NCBI RefSeq assembly: GCF_023250475.1
Contig: NZ_JAHFAQ010000005.1
Coordinates: 1-39,171 of the forward strand
DNA length: 39,171 nt
From: Sulfuricurvum sp.
GTDB taxonomy: Bacteria > Campylobacterota > Campylobacteria > Campylobacterales > Sulfurimonadaceae
Direction of reading: 5' to 3'
Made by a program: the position numbers and the translations under genes
Notes under the pieces: generated by a model
Told to the model about the DNA's origin: nothing
The model's input: only the letters and a program-made list of their open reading frames with translations
Databases searched by the model: none
Shown here: piece by piece, positions 25,741-34,875 of the stretch
How positions within the stretch are numbered: position 1 is the first letter of the stretch
Layout: the number at the start of each line of letters is the position of its first letter

Positions 25741-27369
25741 GTGAACAGTAAATACAGTATTCGACAAAAAGTTATTGCAATCATAGGTGTATTCGTTATT
25801 GCTCTATTGATTATGGCGATTAGTGCGAAAGTTGTCGTACAAAATTTGATTGAAGTATTTAACGCTCAATCCGAACGATATGAACAGATCGGTATCATCA
25901 AAGATTTCCGTCAGACGCAGACCGAAGTGGTTTTGACTGCAATGGACATGATTGTCGATAAAGAGAGCGGAGTCTCTGCCGAGAGAAGCCGTTTCTTGGA
26001 TGAAGGATTTGCTTCGATGTCAACAATGCAAAAACAACTCGTTGAGTTGGCAGATACTCCTGAGGAGAAAAATAACGCTGAAAAAATCACTTCGATTATT
26101 CAGATGCTTGATACTGCGGTTAGGAAAGATTTGACGGAAGCAATTCACAGGGGTGCTTCACAAAGTGTTTATGATGAACTTGATGATCGTATAGACGGTG
26201 TCGGCGAGCAGCTTAATGTAACGCTAAAGATGATAGGTGACTCCGTCAACCAAGAAGTTTCAGCGGCAAAAGATCAGGCGGCATCGGAAGCGGACGGAGC
26301 TCAAATAGCTATTTTGATTGCAGGTATTTTGATTTCAATCGGCGGATTTGCCTTTGGAATGATATTGATCCAAAGTATCCGAAAAACGTTAGAACATTTG
26401 CAAAAGGTTGCCGAGGATTTAGCTCAGGGGGATGGGGACCTGACTAAGCGGATCGGGATACACGGGCAGGGAGAGATACCGAGTGTTTCGGCAGCGATTG
26501 ACCGGTTTATCGGCAAAATTCATAATTTAGTCGAAAATGGGAAATCATCAAGTATGGAAAATGCCGCGGTTTCTGAAGAACTGAGTCGTACATTTGAAAT
26601 TATTGCCAGAGAATCGGAAAAAGAAGCGAAAATTGTTATCGAAACGGCCGATACAGGGGAAAAAATTCGTACGATGATTCAAAATTCACTTTCTCAGCTT
26701 GAAAACAGTAAACAGGAGATTTTGGGAGCCAATGCTATGCTCTCCGAAGCGAAAGAGAAAGTTCTGATTTTGACATCTGGGATACAATCTAGTAGCAAGC
26801 GGGAGACGGAATTGGCCTCCAAGCTTAATCAGCTCAGCGGAAGTGCCGATCAGGTAAAATCGATTTTGACCGTCATCAGCGATATCGCCGATCAAACCAA
26901 TCTGCTTGCACTGAATGCCGCTATTGAAGCGGCACGTGCAGGGGAACATGGACGTGGTTTCGCCGTTGTTGCCGATGAGGTACGAAAACTTGCCGAACGG
27001 ACACAAAAAAGTTTGTCTGAAATTCATGCCACCATTAATATTTTGATACAAGCGATTAATGACAGCGCCCAAGAGATCAACGAAAATTCAGAGCATGCGC
27101 TTGAACTTATCCATACGGCCGATGAAGTAGAAGAAAAAATTATCGAAGCGGCCAGAGTTATAGAAAATGCGGTTCATACGACAGAAAATTCGTATGCCGT
27201 TTCCGTACAGGTAGATACGGGCGTTAACGGCATCCTCGATCAAATCGCTTTGATTAAGAAAATTGCCGAACACAATGCCAACAGTATGGATGAGACACTG
27301 GTAGCCTTTGAACAGGTAAATCGTGTCAGCGCTGAGCTTAATCGGGGCCTTGAGCAGTTTAAAGTGTAG
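25741..27369 (+). CDS. Methyl-accepting chemotaxis protein (MCP2)
   Basis: A 542-residue chemoreceptor. Membrane segments are ~12-32 and ~195-217, with a helical periplasmic sensor rich in E, D and Q between them. A clear HAMP domain contains [15 protein letters not shown]. The signalling tip is [19 protein letters not shown] from residue 384. The frame extends far upstream over the SUMF1 gene, but GTG at 25741 has AAGGA seven bases ahead and gives a standard N-terminus ([15 protein letters not shown]). The sensor differs from that of MCP1. The 3' end overlaps convergent YchJ by 11 nt. Confidence 0.92.
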   Translation: MNSKYSIRQKVIAIIGVFVIALLIMAISAKVVVQNLIEVFNAQSERYEQIGIIKDFRQTQTEVVLTAMDMIVDKESGVSAERSRFLDEGFASMSTMQKQLVELADTPEEKNNAEKITSIIQMLDTAVRKDLTEAIHRGASQSVYDELDDRIDGVGEQLNVTLKMIGDSVNQEVSAAKDQAASEADGAQIAILIAGILISIGGFAFGMILIQSIRKTLEHLQKVAEDLAQGDGDLTKRIGIHGQGEIPSVSAAIDRFIGKIHNLVENGKSSSMENAAVSEELSRTFEIIARESEKEAKIVIETADTGEKIRTMIQNSLSQLENSKQEILGANAMLSEAKEKVLILTSGIQSSSKRETELASKLNQLSGSADQVKSILTVISDIADQTNLLALNAAIEAARAGEHGRGFAVVADEVRKLAERTQKSLSEIHATINILIQAINDSAQEINENSEHALELIHTADEVEEKIIEAARVIENAVHTTENSYAVSVQVDTGVNGILDQIALIKKIAEHNANSMDETLVAFEQVNRVSAELNRGLEQFKV

Positions 27370-27769
27370 CGGGGCTGAAGTCCCCGCTCTCATAAAGCCA
27401 TTTTCTCTCCTCTTTCAAAAAGCGGCTTTTTTCCTTAAGAATACTGCTGTCTAAAACGGCTTCAAAAGTAACAAATGCTTCGTTCTCTCCCTCCACAAAT
27501 TCATTGATGATCAATCCTAAAAAACGGGTATTGAGTGAAAAATTCAGGATACTTTGCTTCCATTGTTCTTTATCTTCCGTATAATCGGAGTTGTTTGGAT
27601 GGGTAGTTGCCATAATGTAGTCTGATAAATTCAAAGCAAATGCACTGTAGCGTGAACGCATTAGTCTGAGGGCATTGGAGGGGAGTATCCCTTTGTGATA
27701 GGGTTGACAACATTGTTTGTATTTTTTTCCGCTGTGACAGGGGCAGGACGAATTAGGGGATAGTTTCAT
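27359..27769 (-). CDS. YchJ-like SEC-C motif protein
   Basis: A ~136-residue protein. The N-terminal zinc-binding SEC-C motif is [13 protein letters not shown], followed by an NTF2-like domain ([26 protein letters not shown] ends its first half). This layout is that of YchJ/UPF0225, of unknown function. The ATG at 27769 is preferred; a TTG 10 codons upstream is also possible, and neither has a strong ribosome site. Confidence 0.85.
   Translation of the reverse strand: MKLSPNSSCPCHSGKKYKQCCQPYHKGILPSNALRLMRSRYSAFALNLSDYIMATTHPNNSDYTEDKEQWKQSILNFSLNTRFLGLIINEFVEGENEAFVTFEAVLDSSILKEKSRFLKEERKWLYESGDFSPATL
27368..27388. terminator. Hairpin shared by convergent MCP2 and YchJ genes
   Basis: A perfect 7-bp stem AGCGGGG/CCCCGCT with a 7-nt loop sits across the MCP2 stop and inside the end of the ychJ-like gene. 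It may end transcripts from both sides, but no U tract follows on either strand. Confidence 0.5.
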
Positions 27770-27903
27770 ACCGCCATAATAGTCAATGGCTTCTTGCAAA
27801 GTGCTTATTATTAATAGTTTTTGTTAATAAGAATTGAATAAGGGTGAACTGAGTACTCTACTTTATTGAAGATAAATCATTCGAATCAAAAAAGGGGATA
27901 ACG

Positions 27904-28338
27904 ATGTCCTATTTTATTTGGCTCATGTTAGCGGTTGCGGCATTTGTGGTTGAGATGACGTTGCCGACTTTCTTTGCGTTATTTGCAGGAATCGGTTTTA
28001 TTTTTGCGGCGTCTGCCGCTTTTTTCTTTCCCGATTCGCTTGTCCTCCAGTTGATTATTGCATCGGTTTTCATGGTTTTCGGGGCAATTATATTCAAAAA
28101 ACGGGGTTTCGGAGATGATCCGCGCGACGCGGTCGGAACGCACAACGAATTTATCGGTATAGGCGGAATGGTAAAAACAGCGCTATCGCCTCACCAAGAG
28201 GGGGAAGTGGAATTGTATGAAGCGATTGTAGGAAGTCGGCACTGGCCGGCTGTTTCCGAAGATGGTGAGATAAACGAAGGGACAGAAATACAGGTAGTGA
28301 AGCTTAACGGCAACACTTTGATCGTCGAAAAAATTTAA
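27904..28338 (+). CDS. NfeD-like membrane protein
   Basis: A 144-residue protein with three membrane segments in the first ~65 residues and a C-terminal OB-fold-like domain (IGIGGMVKTALSP...EGTEIQVVKLNGNTLIVE). This is the short NfeD type that partners SPFH proteins in membrane microdomains. AAAAGGGG precedes the ATG. The SPFH gene follows after 13 nt, confirming the usual pair. Confidence 0.9.
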   Translation: MSYFIWLMLAVAAFVVEMTLPTFFALFAGIGFIFAASAAFFFPDSLVLQLIIASVFMVFGAIIFKKRGFGDDPRDAVGTHNEFIGIGGMVKTALSPHQEGEVELYEAIVGSRHWPAVSEDGEINEGTEIQVVKLNGNTLIVEKI

Positions 28339-28351
28339 GAAGGAGTTTTCA

Positions 28352-29269
28352 ATGGATACAAGTATTGTTTTTTCGCTGGTACTGGTTGTCGCGGCGATCT
28401 ATAGTCTTTCGCAAATGGTTCGAATCGTTCCGCAAGGGGAGGAGTGGGTCGTCGAGAGGCTGGGTAAATATCATACGACCCTTTTACCGGGTCTTCACCT
28501 ACTGATACCTATCGTCGATATTGTCGCCTATAAGATTGTGACGAAAGAGCTGATCCAGCAGACACGCGAACAAGAGGTTATCACCAAAGACAATGCCGTC
28601 GTGATCATCAGTGCGGTGGTTTTTTACCGTGTTACCGATCCGGGAAAGGCATCGTATTCGATCAGTAATTTCGAGAGTGCCGTCGGGAATATGACAACGA
28701 CGACATTGCGCGCCGTTATCGGAGGAATGACATTAAACGCTTCGCTCTCTCAGCGTGATGTCATTAAAGCGGAAGTTGCGGGGAAAATCCGTGATTCGCT
28801 CAGCGGATGGGGGCTCACTCTCGGTAATCTGGAAGTTCAGGATATCCGACCGAGCCCGAATCTCCAAGAGGCGATGGAACGCCAAGCCGCCGCCGATCGT
28901 GAGCGGGAAGCGGCAATATTGATTGCCGACGGACAAAAGCGTGCCGCTATTGCGAAAGCGGAAGGGTTGAAAGAGTCGATGATTCTCGAAGCACAGGGGA
29001 GATTGGAAGCGGCAAAACTGGATGCACAGGCCAAAGTGGAACTGGCAGAAGGGGATCGACAGTCTATGGGACTGGTCGCTCAGGGAATTTCCTCAGGGGA
29101 AGCGGCGCCTCACTTTCTCCTTGCGCAACACTATATTGACAGTGTCAAAAAGCTGAGTGAGTCGGGCAATTCGAAGGTGGTATTTATGCCTGCGGATTGG
29201 CAGCAAAGTCTCGCCGGAGCCGTAGGGGCACTGGGATATTTGGGAACGGCTTTGGGGGAGAAAAAATAG
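28352..29269 (+). CDS. SPFH/stomatin-like protein (QmcA type)
   Basis: A 305-residue protein with an N-terminal membrane segment (~4-20), then the SPFH domain (VPQGEEWVVERLGKYHTTLLPG type opening), RAVIGGMTLNASLSQRD, and an alanine/glutamate-rich coiled coil (AIAKAEGLKESMILEAQGR). It should form oligomeric scaffolds in the inner membrane with the upstream NfeD. A strong AAGAAGGAG site precedes the ATG. Confidence 0.93.
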   Translation: MDTSIVFSLVLVVAAIYSLSQMVRIVPQGEEWVVERLGKYHTTLLPGLHLLIPIVDIVAYKIVTKELIQQTREQEVITKDNAVVIISAVVFYRVTDPGKASYSISNFESAVGNMTTTTLRAVIGGMTLNASLSQRDVIKAEVAGKIRDSLSGWGLTLGNLEVQDIRPSPNLQEAMERQAAADREREAAILIADGQKRAAIAKAEGLKESMILEAQGRLEAAKLDAQAKVELAEGDRQSMGLVAQGISSGEAAPHFLLAQHYIDSVKKLSESGNSKVVFMPADWQQSLAGAVGALGYLGTALGEKK

Positions 29270-29287
29270 GGCAGATTGCCATTTTTT

Positions 29288-29307
29288 TTAGCTCTTAGCC
29301 GAGCTAA
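29288..29307. other. Inverted repeat just upstream of the rmuC promoter
   Basis: TTAGCTC (29288-29294) and GAGCTAA (29301-29307) form a 7-bp dyad next to the -10 box. No U tract follows on either strand, so it could be an operator or a poor terminator. Confidence 0.35.
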
Positions 29308-29309
29308 GC

Positions 29310-29315
29310 TATAAT
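29310..29315 (+). promoter_or_regulatory. -10 box for rmuC, 7 nt before the start codon
   Basis: TATAAT, then CGCTTTT, then ATGATG. There is no Shine-Dalgarno, so a leaderless or near-leaderless mRNA is predicted. Confidence 0.6.
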
Positions 29316-29322
29316 CGCTTTT

Positions 29323-30630
29323 ATGATGTATGAAATAACAACCCTTATAGGCTTTGCAGCCGCCGCAATCCTCGGATGGATGTGGAATCAATCCCGCCAA
29401 CACTACGCACTGCTTGAATCACGCGCAGTGCAGATTCAAGAGCTGTATGGACAAGAACAGTCGCTAAGGTCAAAAATCCAAATCGAATTAGAAAATACCC
29501 ATAAAGAGTATCATGCACTGGAACGCGATTATGCGGTGCTTCATACCCGTCATGAAGAAACATCACGCTCGTTTGAAGAAAAAATACGTTTGCTGGATGA
29601 GACCAAACTCCAGATGAAAGCGCAGTTCGAACATTTGGCCACCCAAATCTTTGACCAAAAAGCGAAGACATTTGATGAAGCCCATACAAAAGGGCTGGAC
29701 CTCCTCCTCAAACCGTTTCGTGAACAGATCGCTCAGTTTGCGACGCAGAGCAAAGAGCAGTTTATTCACGATGCGAAAGAGCGCCAAAGTATCAAAGACG
29801 AAATCCTCCGTCTCAAAACGCTTAATGAACGTTTGAGTCAAGATGCGATCAATCTTACCCAAGCGCTTAAAGGGGAGAATAAAACTCAGGGGAACTGGGG
29901 AGAGATTGTACTGGAGCGGATTCTGGAAGAATCAGGTCTGCGTGAGGGGCATGAATATGAAACCCAAAATACCTACAGTGACGAAGAGGGGAAAAAATTC
30001 CGTCCCGATGTCGTTGTCCATTTGCCTCAGAATAAAGATATCATCATCGATTCGAAAGTCTCTCTGGTCGCTTACGATGCATTTATCCGTGCCGACAATG
30101 ATGAAGATCGCGCGCATGCCCTCAAACAGCATCTTCTCTCCATTCATGCCCATATCAAAGGGCTTGGCGGCAAACGGTATGAACAGCTCAGCGGGGTTCG
30201 TACCCTTGATTTTGTCCTCCTTTTTATGCCGATAGAGGGGGCTTTCTTGCTTGCATTAGAGCAAGACAATACTTTTTTCAAAACCGCATATGAGCAAAAT
30301 ATTGTCGTTGTCTCTCCCTCCACCCTTTTGGTGACCCTTCGCACGATCGAGCACATTTGGCGAAGCGAATATCAGGAGCGAAATGCCAAAGCGATTGCCG
30401 AATCGGCCGAAGCGCTCTATGAAAAACTGGTAGCGTTTGTGGAGGATATGGAGAAGATCGGCGAGCAGATCGGACGGACCCAAAAAAGCTATGAGGGGGC
30501 GATGAATAAGCTCTCTACCGGAAAAGGAAATCTGATTCGTCGTGTGGAATCAATGCGCAAACTCGGATTGAAGCCGAAGAAGATGCTCCCCTCGTCTCTG
30601 AGAGATGGGGAGGACGAAGAAATTCTATAA
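29323..30630 (+). CDS. rmuC: DNA recombination protein RmuC
   Basis: A 435-residue protein with an N-terminal membrane anchor (~6-20), a long coiled coil (~25-180), and a C-terminal endonuclease-like domain with GNWGEIVLERILEESGLREGHEY, FRPDVVVHLPQNKDIIIDSKV and LRTIEHIWRSEYQERNA, the RmuC signature blocks. E. coli RmuC limits inversion between short inverted repeats. Two ATG codons in tandem make the exact start uncertain by one residue. Its end overlaps convergent pssA by 6 nt. Confidence 0.93.
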   Translation: MMYEITTLIGFAAAAILGWMWNQSRQHYALLESRAVQIQELYGQEQSLRSKIQIELENTHKEYHALERDYAVLHTRHEETSRSFEEKIRLLDETKLQMKAQFEHLATQIFDQKAKTFDEAHTKGLDLLLKPFREQIAQFATQSKEQFIHDAKERQSIKDEILRLKTLNERLSQDAINLTQALKGENKTQGNWGEIVLERILEESGLREGHEYETQNTYSDEEGKKFRPDVVVHLPQNKDIIIDSKVSLVAYDAFIRADNDEDRAHALKQHLLSIHAHIKGLGGKRYEQLSGVRTLDFVLLFMPIEGAFLLALEQDNTFFKTAYEQNIVVVSPSTLLVTLRTIEHIWRSEYQERNAKAIAESAEALYEKLVAFVEDMEKIGEQIGRTQKSYEGAMNKLSTGKGNLIRRVESMRKLGLKPKKMLPSSLRDGEDEEIL

Positions 30631-31173
30631 GTGAGGGATTTTCACTTTAGAGTTTAATAATGCTCCGATGATGATCATCAGGGCAAGCACCCCTATCCAT
30701 CCGATAAATCCTGATCCCAACCACACAATCCAGAGTAAAATTGCCCCCAGCGGTGTCGGCACTCCGATAAAATGTTTCGCGACCTCTCCCGCATCCGTAT
30801 TGATGTTAAACTGGATCAATCGACGTAGACCGCTGATAACATAGTAAATGGAAGCGATTGAAGTGATAATGAGAGGTAGGCCTGAGAGGTGAGTATAGAC
30901 ACCTTGAAAAATAAAGAATGTCGGGACGAGGACGAAACTGAGAAAATCGGCGAATGAATCAAGCTGCACCCCGAATTCATTCGAGAGTGCGTATTTGCGG
31001 GCAATTTTACCATCGAAAATATCAAAAGCTCCCCCCATCCATGCCAAAACTACGGCGATCGTAAATTGGTTTTGGGTGATAAAATAAGTTGCGAGGAGTC
31101 CGCAGGTGATATTTGCCATCGTCACTAAGTTAGCGAGGTTAAAGTGACTGGTTGCGCGCCATAAAAATTGCAT
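30625..31173 (-). CDS. pssA: CDP-diacylglycerol--serine O-phosphatidyltransferase
   Basis: A 182-residue multi-pass inner-membrane enzyme for phosphatidylserine, the precursor of phosphatidylethanolamine. The CDP-alcohol phosphotransferase motif is complete: D51, D54-G55, A58-R59, G68, D72 and D76. The order and membrane pattern fit the type II (Bacillus/Helicobacter) synthase. About six hydrophobic segments cover the protein. GGAC precedes the ATG. Confidence 0.92.
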   Translation of the reverse strand: MQFLWRATSHFNLANLVTMANITCGLLATYFITQNQFTIAVVLAWMGGAFDIFDGKIARKYALSNEFGVQLDSFADFLSFVLVPTFFIFQGVYTHLSGLPLIITSIASIYYVISGLRRLIQFNINTDAGEVAKHFIGVPTPLGAILLWIVWLGSGFIGWIGVLALMIIIGALLNSKVKIPHL

Positions 31174-31205
31174 AGAAGTCCTATTAGGGTATTATTTGTA
31201 ATGGA

Positions 31206-31211
31206 ATTATA
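31206..31211 (-). promoter_or_regulatory. -10 box for pssA
   Basis: TATAAT on the minus strand, 32 nt before the ATG, with TAGGAC as ribosome site. Confidence 0.6.
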
Positions 31212-31273
31212 GCCAATGCAGGGAAGAAATAGACTAATTGAAAAAGGTTATCATTATTAAGGATATTGTAAGT

Positions 31274-31288
31274 TGATAATGTTTATCA
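31274..31288 (+). promoter_or_regulatory. Fur box upstream of porin-feoA-feoB
   Basis: TGATAATGTTTATCA is a palindrome (TGATAA-TGT-TTATCA) that matches the 7-1-7 Fur consensus at all but one position. It ends 3 nt before a TATAAC -10 box (31292-31297), so Fur bound here would block RNA polymerase. A second AT-rich half-site, TTATCATTATTAA, lies upstream at 31248-31260. Confidence 0.8.
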
Positions 31289-31291
31289 TTC

Positions 31292-31297
31292 TATAAC
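31292..31297 (+). promoter_or_regulatory. -10 box for the porin-feoAB operon
   Basis: TATAAC 27 nt before the ATG, with GAGGAG as ribosome site in the leader. It adjoins the Fur box. Confidence 0.5.
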
Positions 31298-31324
31298 GAA
31301 TAAAAAAATAGAAGAGGAGTGTAT

Positions 31325-32515
31325 ATGAGAAGAACAATCATGATAAGTTTGGCTATTGCAAGCGCATTAAACGGAGCAACTATTGATGAAGCACTCAAAA
31401 CAGGCAAAGTCAGCGGACAGATTCGTGCAGCGTATGTGAATCAAGACAATGCACTTGATCCTGATACCTATGGCTCAGCAATCGGCGGACAGCTCAAGTA
31501 TGAGATGGGAGCTTGGAATGACTTTAAACTTGGTATAGCGGCATACATAAGTCAAAAGCTCCCTTTTGCAACCGGAGACGGAGAAAAAGCGAATAATGAT
31601 TTGTTTGCCAACAATGCGGATTCGTATGTCTATTTGGGTGAAGCGTATGTAGACTACAGTATCCATGATTTCAGTCTTCGAATCGGCCGTCAACAGATCG
31701 ATACTCCTCTGGCCGACACCGATGATATCCGAATGCACCCTAACACTTTTGAAGCGGCGATTGCTACGTACAAAGGATTTGAAGGGACAACCATAGTGGG
31801 GGGCGTTGTTAAACGTTTTGCGGGATACGACTCGGGCAATGATATTTCAGAGTTTAAAAAACTTGATGGTGTAGACAGCCGTGGTGCGGCAATAGCCGGT
31901 ATTATTAATGAAAGTGTAGAAAATCTTGCTGTTCAAGGATGGGTGTATAGTATCGACAACATGGCGAATATCCTTTATACGGATGCGGTGTATACGGTTC
32001 CTTTGAGTGAAACAACGGGGCTAGAGTTTGCAGGGCAATTCGGACATTTTAATGAAGAACAAAACAGCGGTATTGACGGTAATGTTTACGGTGTAGGCAC
32101 GAGTTTCAATATCGATATGCTTACGGTCGGCGTTGCGTATAACAAAGCAACCAACGATGGCAAAGCGATTGTAAACGGATTCGGCGGCGGACCGTATTAC
32201 ACGTCTATGGAAGAGATGACCATCGATGGATTGGAAGATGCACGGGCGTATCAGATTAATACGCAGCTGGATATGAGTGATGCGGGGATTGAAGGGTTGA
32301 AATTGGCCGTATTGTACGGAAATTTCAAAGGAAAAATGCAAGGTTTGGATGCCAAAGTAACTGAGTACGATGTTGTTGTTGCGTATACGTTAAATGAAAA
32401 TATATGTGCCGACGTGAGTTATGCATCGCTCAATGATAAAAATAAAAATAGCAGTGAGATGGGAACGGATGGCGGATATGATCGCTTTTTGGTTCGCCTG
32501 AATTATAGTTTTTAA
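31325..32515 (+). CDS. OprD-like outer-membrane porin
   Basis: A 396-residue predicted beta-barrel. A short signal peptide (MRRTIMISLAIASALNGA) is followed by ATIDEALKTGKVSGQIRAAY, the usual start of mature Campylobacterota OprD-family porins. Alternating strands follow, with SLRIGRQQIDTPLADTDDIR, and a C-terminal phenylalanine (LVRLNYSF) for BAM recognition. The ATG at 31325 has GAGGAG five bases ahead; an in-frame GTG two codons earlier overlaps that site. Fur control and the feoA gene 11 nt downstream suggest a role in iron supply. The substrate is inferred. Confidence 0.87.
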   Translation: MRRTIMISLAIASALNGATIDEALKTGKVSGQIRAAYVNQDNALDPDTYGSAIGGQLKYEMGAWNDFKLGIAAYISQKLPFATGDGEKANNDLFANNADSYVYLGEAYVDYSIHDFSLRIGRQQIDTPLADTDDIRMHPNTFEAAIATYKGFEGTTIVGGVVKRFAGYDSGNDISEFKKLDGVDSRGAAIAGIINESVENLAVQGWVYSIDNMANILYTDAVYTVPLSETTGLEFAGQFGHFNEEQNSGIDGNVYGVGTSFNIDMLTVGVAYNKATNDGKAIVNGFGGGPYYTSMEEMTIDGLEDARAYQINTQLDMSDAGIEGLKLAVLYGNFKGKMQGLDAKVTEYDVVVAYTLNENICADVSYASLNDKNKNSSEMGTDGGYDRFLVRLNYSF

Positions 32516-32526
32516 GAAGGATTATT

Positions 32527-32766
32527 ATGAATACGATGACATTGCTGAGTGCCTGCACCAAAGGCGGGGTTGCTACAGTTGTCAAAATAAACGCCAAAGG
32601 GCCGTTAAAACAACGGCTGATTTCATTTGGCTTGATGAAGGGCTCGGAAGTAAAAATGCTGGAGTGCGCCCTTAATAACAGTACCTATGAAATAAAAGTA
32701 GGGAACATGAGTATAGCGCTGCGTCGTGAAGAAGCCGAGCTGATAGAGGTATCCGATGTCCGATAA
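32527..32766 (+). CDS. feoA: Ferrous iron transport protein A
   Basis: A 79-residue SH3-like cytoplasmic protein with LKQRLISFGLMKGSEVKMLE and NMSIALRREEAELIEV, typical of FeoA, which assists FeoB. AAGGA precedes the ATG. It lies 11 nt after the porin and overlaps feoB by 11 nt. Confidence 0.94.
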   Translation: MNTMTLLSACTKGGVATVVKINAKGPLKQRLISFGLMKGSEVKMLECALNNSTYEIKVGNMSIALRREEAELIEVSDVR

Positions 32767-34867
32767 AAAAATAAAAGTTGCTCTCGTAGGTCAGCCCAAT
32801 GTGGGCAAAAGTATGCTTATTAACTCGATTAGCAACGCACGTCTTCATGTAGGAAATTTTACAGGTGTGACGGTCGAGAAAACGGAAGTCATATTTGAAT
32901 ACGACGGATACGACTTTAATATCGTCGATCTACCGGGGACGTATGCATTTACCGATTATTCGATTGAAGAGAGAGTGACACACGACTTTCTCTGTGATGA
33001 GCAGTATGATTTGATAATAAACGTTCTTGACTCAACGAATTTAGGGAAAAATCTCCAGCTTACGGCTGAACTGATGACTATGAGTAAAAAAATCGTCATG
33101 GCCCTTAATATGTCGGATGAGGCGGACAAAGAGGGGATAGAGGTCAATGCTCCGTATTTAACCCAATTGCTCGGTATTCCGTGTATCCGAGTCTCTGCGG
33201 CGGCCAAATCGGGACTGGATGAGCTCATGAAATCAGTGATCGGTGTTTACGAAGCACCTGCTCAGGAGCAAAAACTGATTTTCAGCGAAGCGGTTGAAGA
33301 AGAGATCGCTCTGATCAGCGATTATCTGGATAAACACAAGTTCAAAGCATCGATCAGTAACCGCAATATTGCAATCAATCTTCTCCAACAGGAGAAAAAA
33401 ACGTATCGTGTTTTGCATGATAATCCGATTTGGACTGAACTGCAACCGCTGTTGATCGAAGCGGATCATCACATTTCACTGCACCATGACAGCAATGATA
33501 TCAAAGAGATTTTTGCCGAAGAGTATTTCTCTTATAATCGCGGTATTTTGGCGGAAGCGGTTAAAGTGAAACCCAAAGCGATCCAGCAGAAAACGATGAC
33601 GGAGAAGATTGATAGCGTACTGATCCATCCGATATTCGGGATACCGATTTTTCTCTTTTTAATGTGGGGACTGTTTCAGCTTACGTTTGAAATCGGATCC
33701 ATTCCGATGGATTGGATCGATGCTTTCTTTGTTTGGTTCGGTGAGACGGTGGGTGCAACCATCGGAAATGATGAGATACGTTCTTTGATCGTCGACGGTG
33801 TGATTGCGGGGGTCGGTGCGGTTGTGTTATTCGTCCCCAATATCGTCATTTTATTTATCGGTATCGCCTTGCTTGAATCGACGGGGTATATGTCGCGTGT
33901 CGCATTTTTGCTGGATGGGTTTTTTCATAAATTCGGTTTGCACGGACAGTCGTTTATTCCTCTCGTAACAGGGTTTGGATGCTCGATTCCGGCATATATG
34001 TCGGCACGGATTTTGAAAAATGACCGAGATCGTCTTTTGACCCTTTTTGTTATCGGATTTATGAGCTGCGGTGCACGCTTGCCGGTATATGTTCTCTTTA
34101 CCGGAGCATTTTTCGGGTCTGAAATGGCGGGGAATGCATTGTTCGGTATTTACATACTAGGAGCTATGATCGGCCTCGTTGCGGCTAAAGCACTTAAAAT
34201 GACGGCATTTAAAGGGATTGACGAGCCGTTTGTCATGGAGATGCCGAAATACCGTCTCCCTTCGATAAAGTTGGTTTGGCATACGGTTCAAATTAAAACA
34301 ATGATGTACGTGAAAAAAGCGGGGACATTTATCGCTGCGGCATCACTGCTTGTATGGTTTTTGAGCACTTATCCCAAAGATGCCTCTTTGGATGCGATTT
34401 ACGGGACAAAAATCGAAGCGGCTGTATCGGCAGACGACGTCAAAAAACTGGAAAACCAGCTTGCCGAAGCGCAGTTGGAACAAAGCTTTCTGGGACAAAT
34501 CGGACATGCAATCGAACCTGCATTCGCACCGCTTGGATTTGATTGGAAAATGGCGGTAGCGCTGCAGACCGGATTGGCAGCAAAAGAGGTTGTCGTCTCG
34601 ACGATGGGAGTTTTGTATTCACTCGGAAGCAATGCGAGCGAAGCGGACAATTCACTGATGAGTGCGATAAGCTTCCATATCCCTTTGGCCTCGGCAGTAG
34701 CGTTTATTGTCGTGATTATGACCTATCTGCCGTGTTTGGCGGCATCGGTTGTTTTTACCCGTGAAGCGGGAGGGATCAAATATTTCGTCTATTTGTTTCT
34801 CTTTACGTCCATCGTAGCATATACACTGGCATTTATAGCCTATCATCTAACTTTGCGATTAACGTAA
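32756..34867 (+). CDS. feoB: Ferrous iron transporter B
   Basis: A 703-residue inner-membrane Fe(II) transporter. The G domain has G1 GQPNVGKS (12-19), G3 DLPGTYAF, and G4 NMSD. The membrane part contains two Gate motifs around GFGCSIPAYMSAR and a later 'LPCLAASVVF', the cysteine-containing FeoB core. It is co-transcribed with feoA and the porin. The length is at the short end of the normal range, and no truncation is evident. Confidence 0.96.
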   Translation: MSDKKIKVALVGQPNVGKSMLINSISNARLHVGNFTGVTVEKTEVIFEYDGYDFNIVDLPGTYAFTDYSIEERVTHDFLCDEQYDLIINVLDSTNLGKNLQLTAELMTMSKKIVMALNMSDEADKEGIEVNAPYLTQLLGIPCIRVSAAAKSGLDELMKSVIGVYEAPAQEQKLIFSEAVEEEIALISDYLDKHKFKASISNRNIAINLLQQEKKTYRVLHDNPIWTELQPLLIEADHHISLHHDSNDIKEIFAEEYFSYNRGILAEAVKVKPKAIQQKTMTEKIDSVLIHPIFGIPIFLFLMWGLFQLTFEIGSIPMDWIDAFFVWFGETVGATIGNDEIRSLIVDGVIAGVGAVVLFVPNIVILFIGIALLESTGYMSRVAFLLDGFFHKFGLHGQSFIPLVTGFGCSIPAYMSARILKNDRDRLLTLFVIGFMSCGARLPVYVLFTGAFFGSEMAGNALFGIYILGAMIGLVAAKALKMTAFKGIDEPFVMEMPKYRLPSIKLVWHTVQIKTMMYVKKAGTFIAAASLLVWFLSTYPKDASLDAIYGTKIEAAVSADDVKKLENQLAEAQLEQSFLGQIGHAIEPAFAPLGFDWKMAVALQTGLAAKEVVVSTMGVLYSLGSNASEADNSLMSAISFHIPLASAVAFIVVIMTYLPCLAASVVFTREAGGIKYFVYLFLFTSIVAYTLAFIAYHLTLRLT

Positions 34868-34875
34868 AAAATCGG

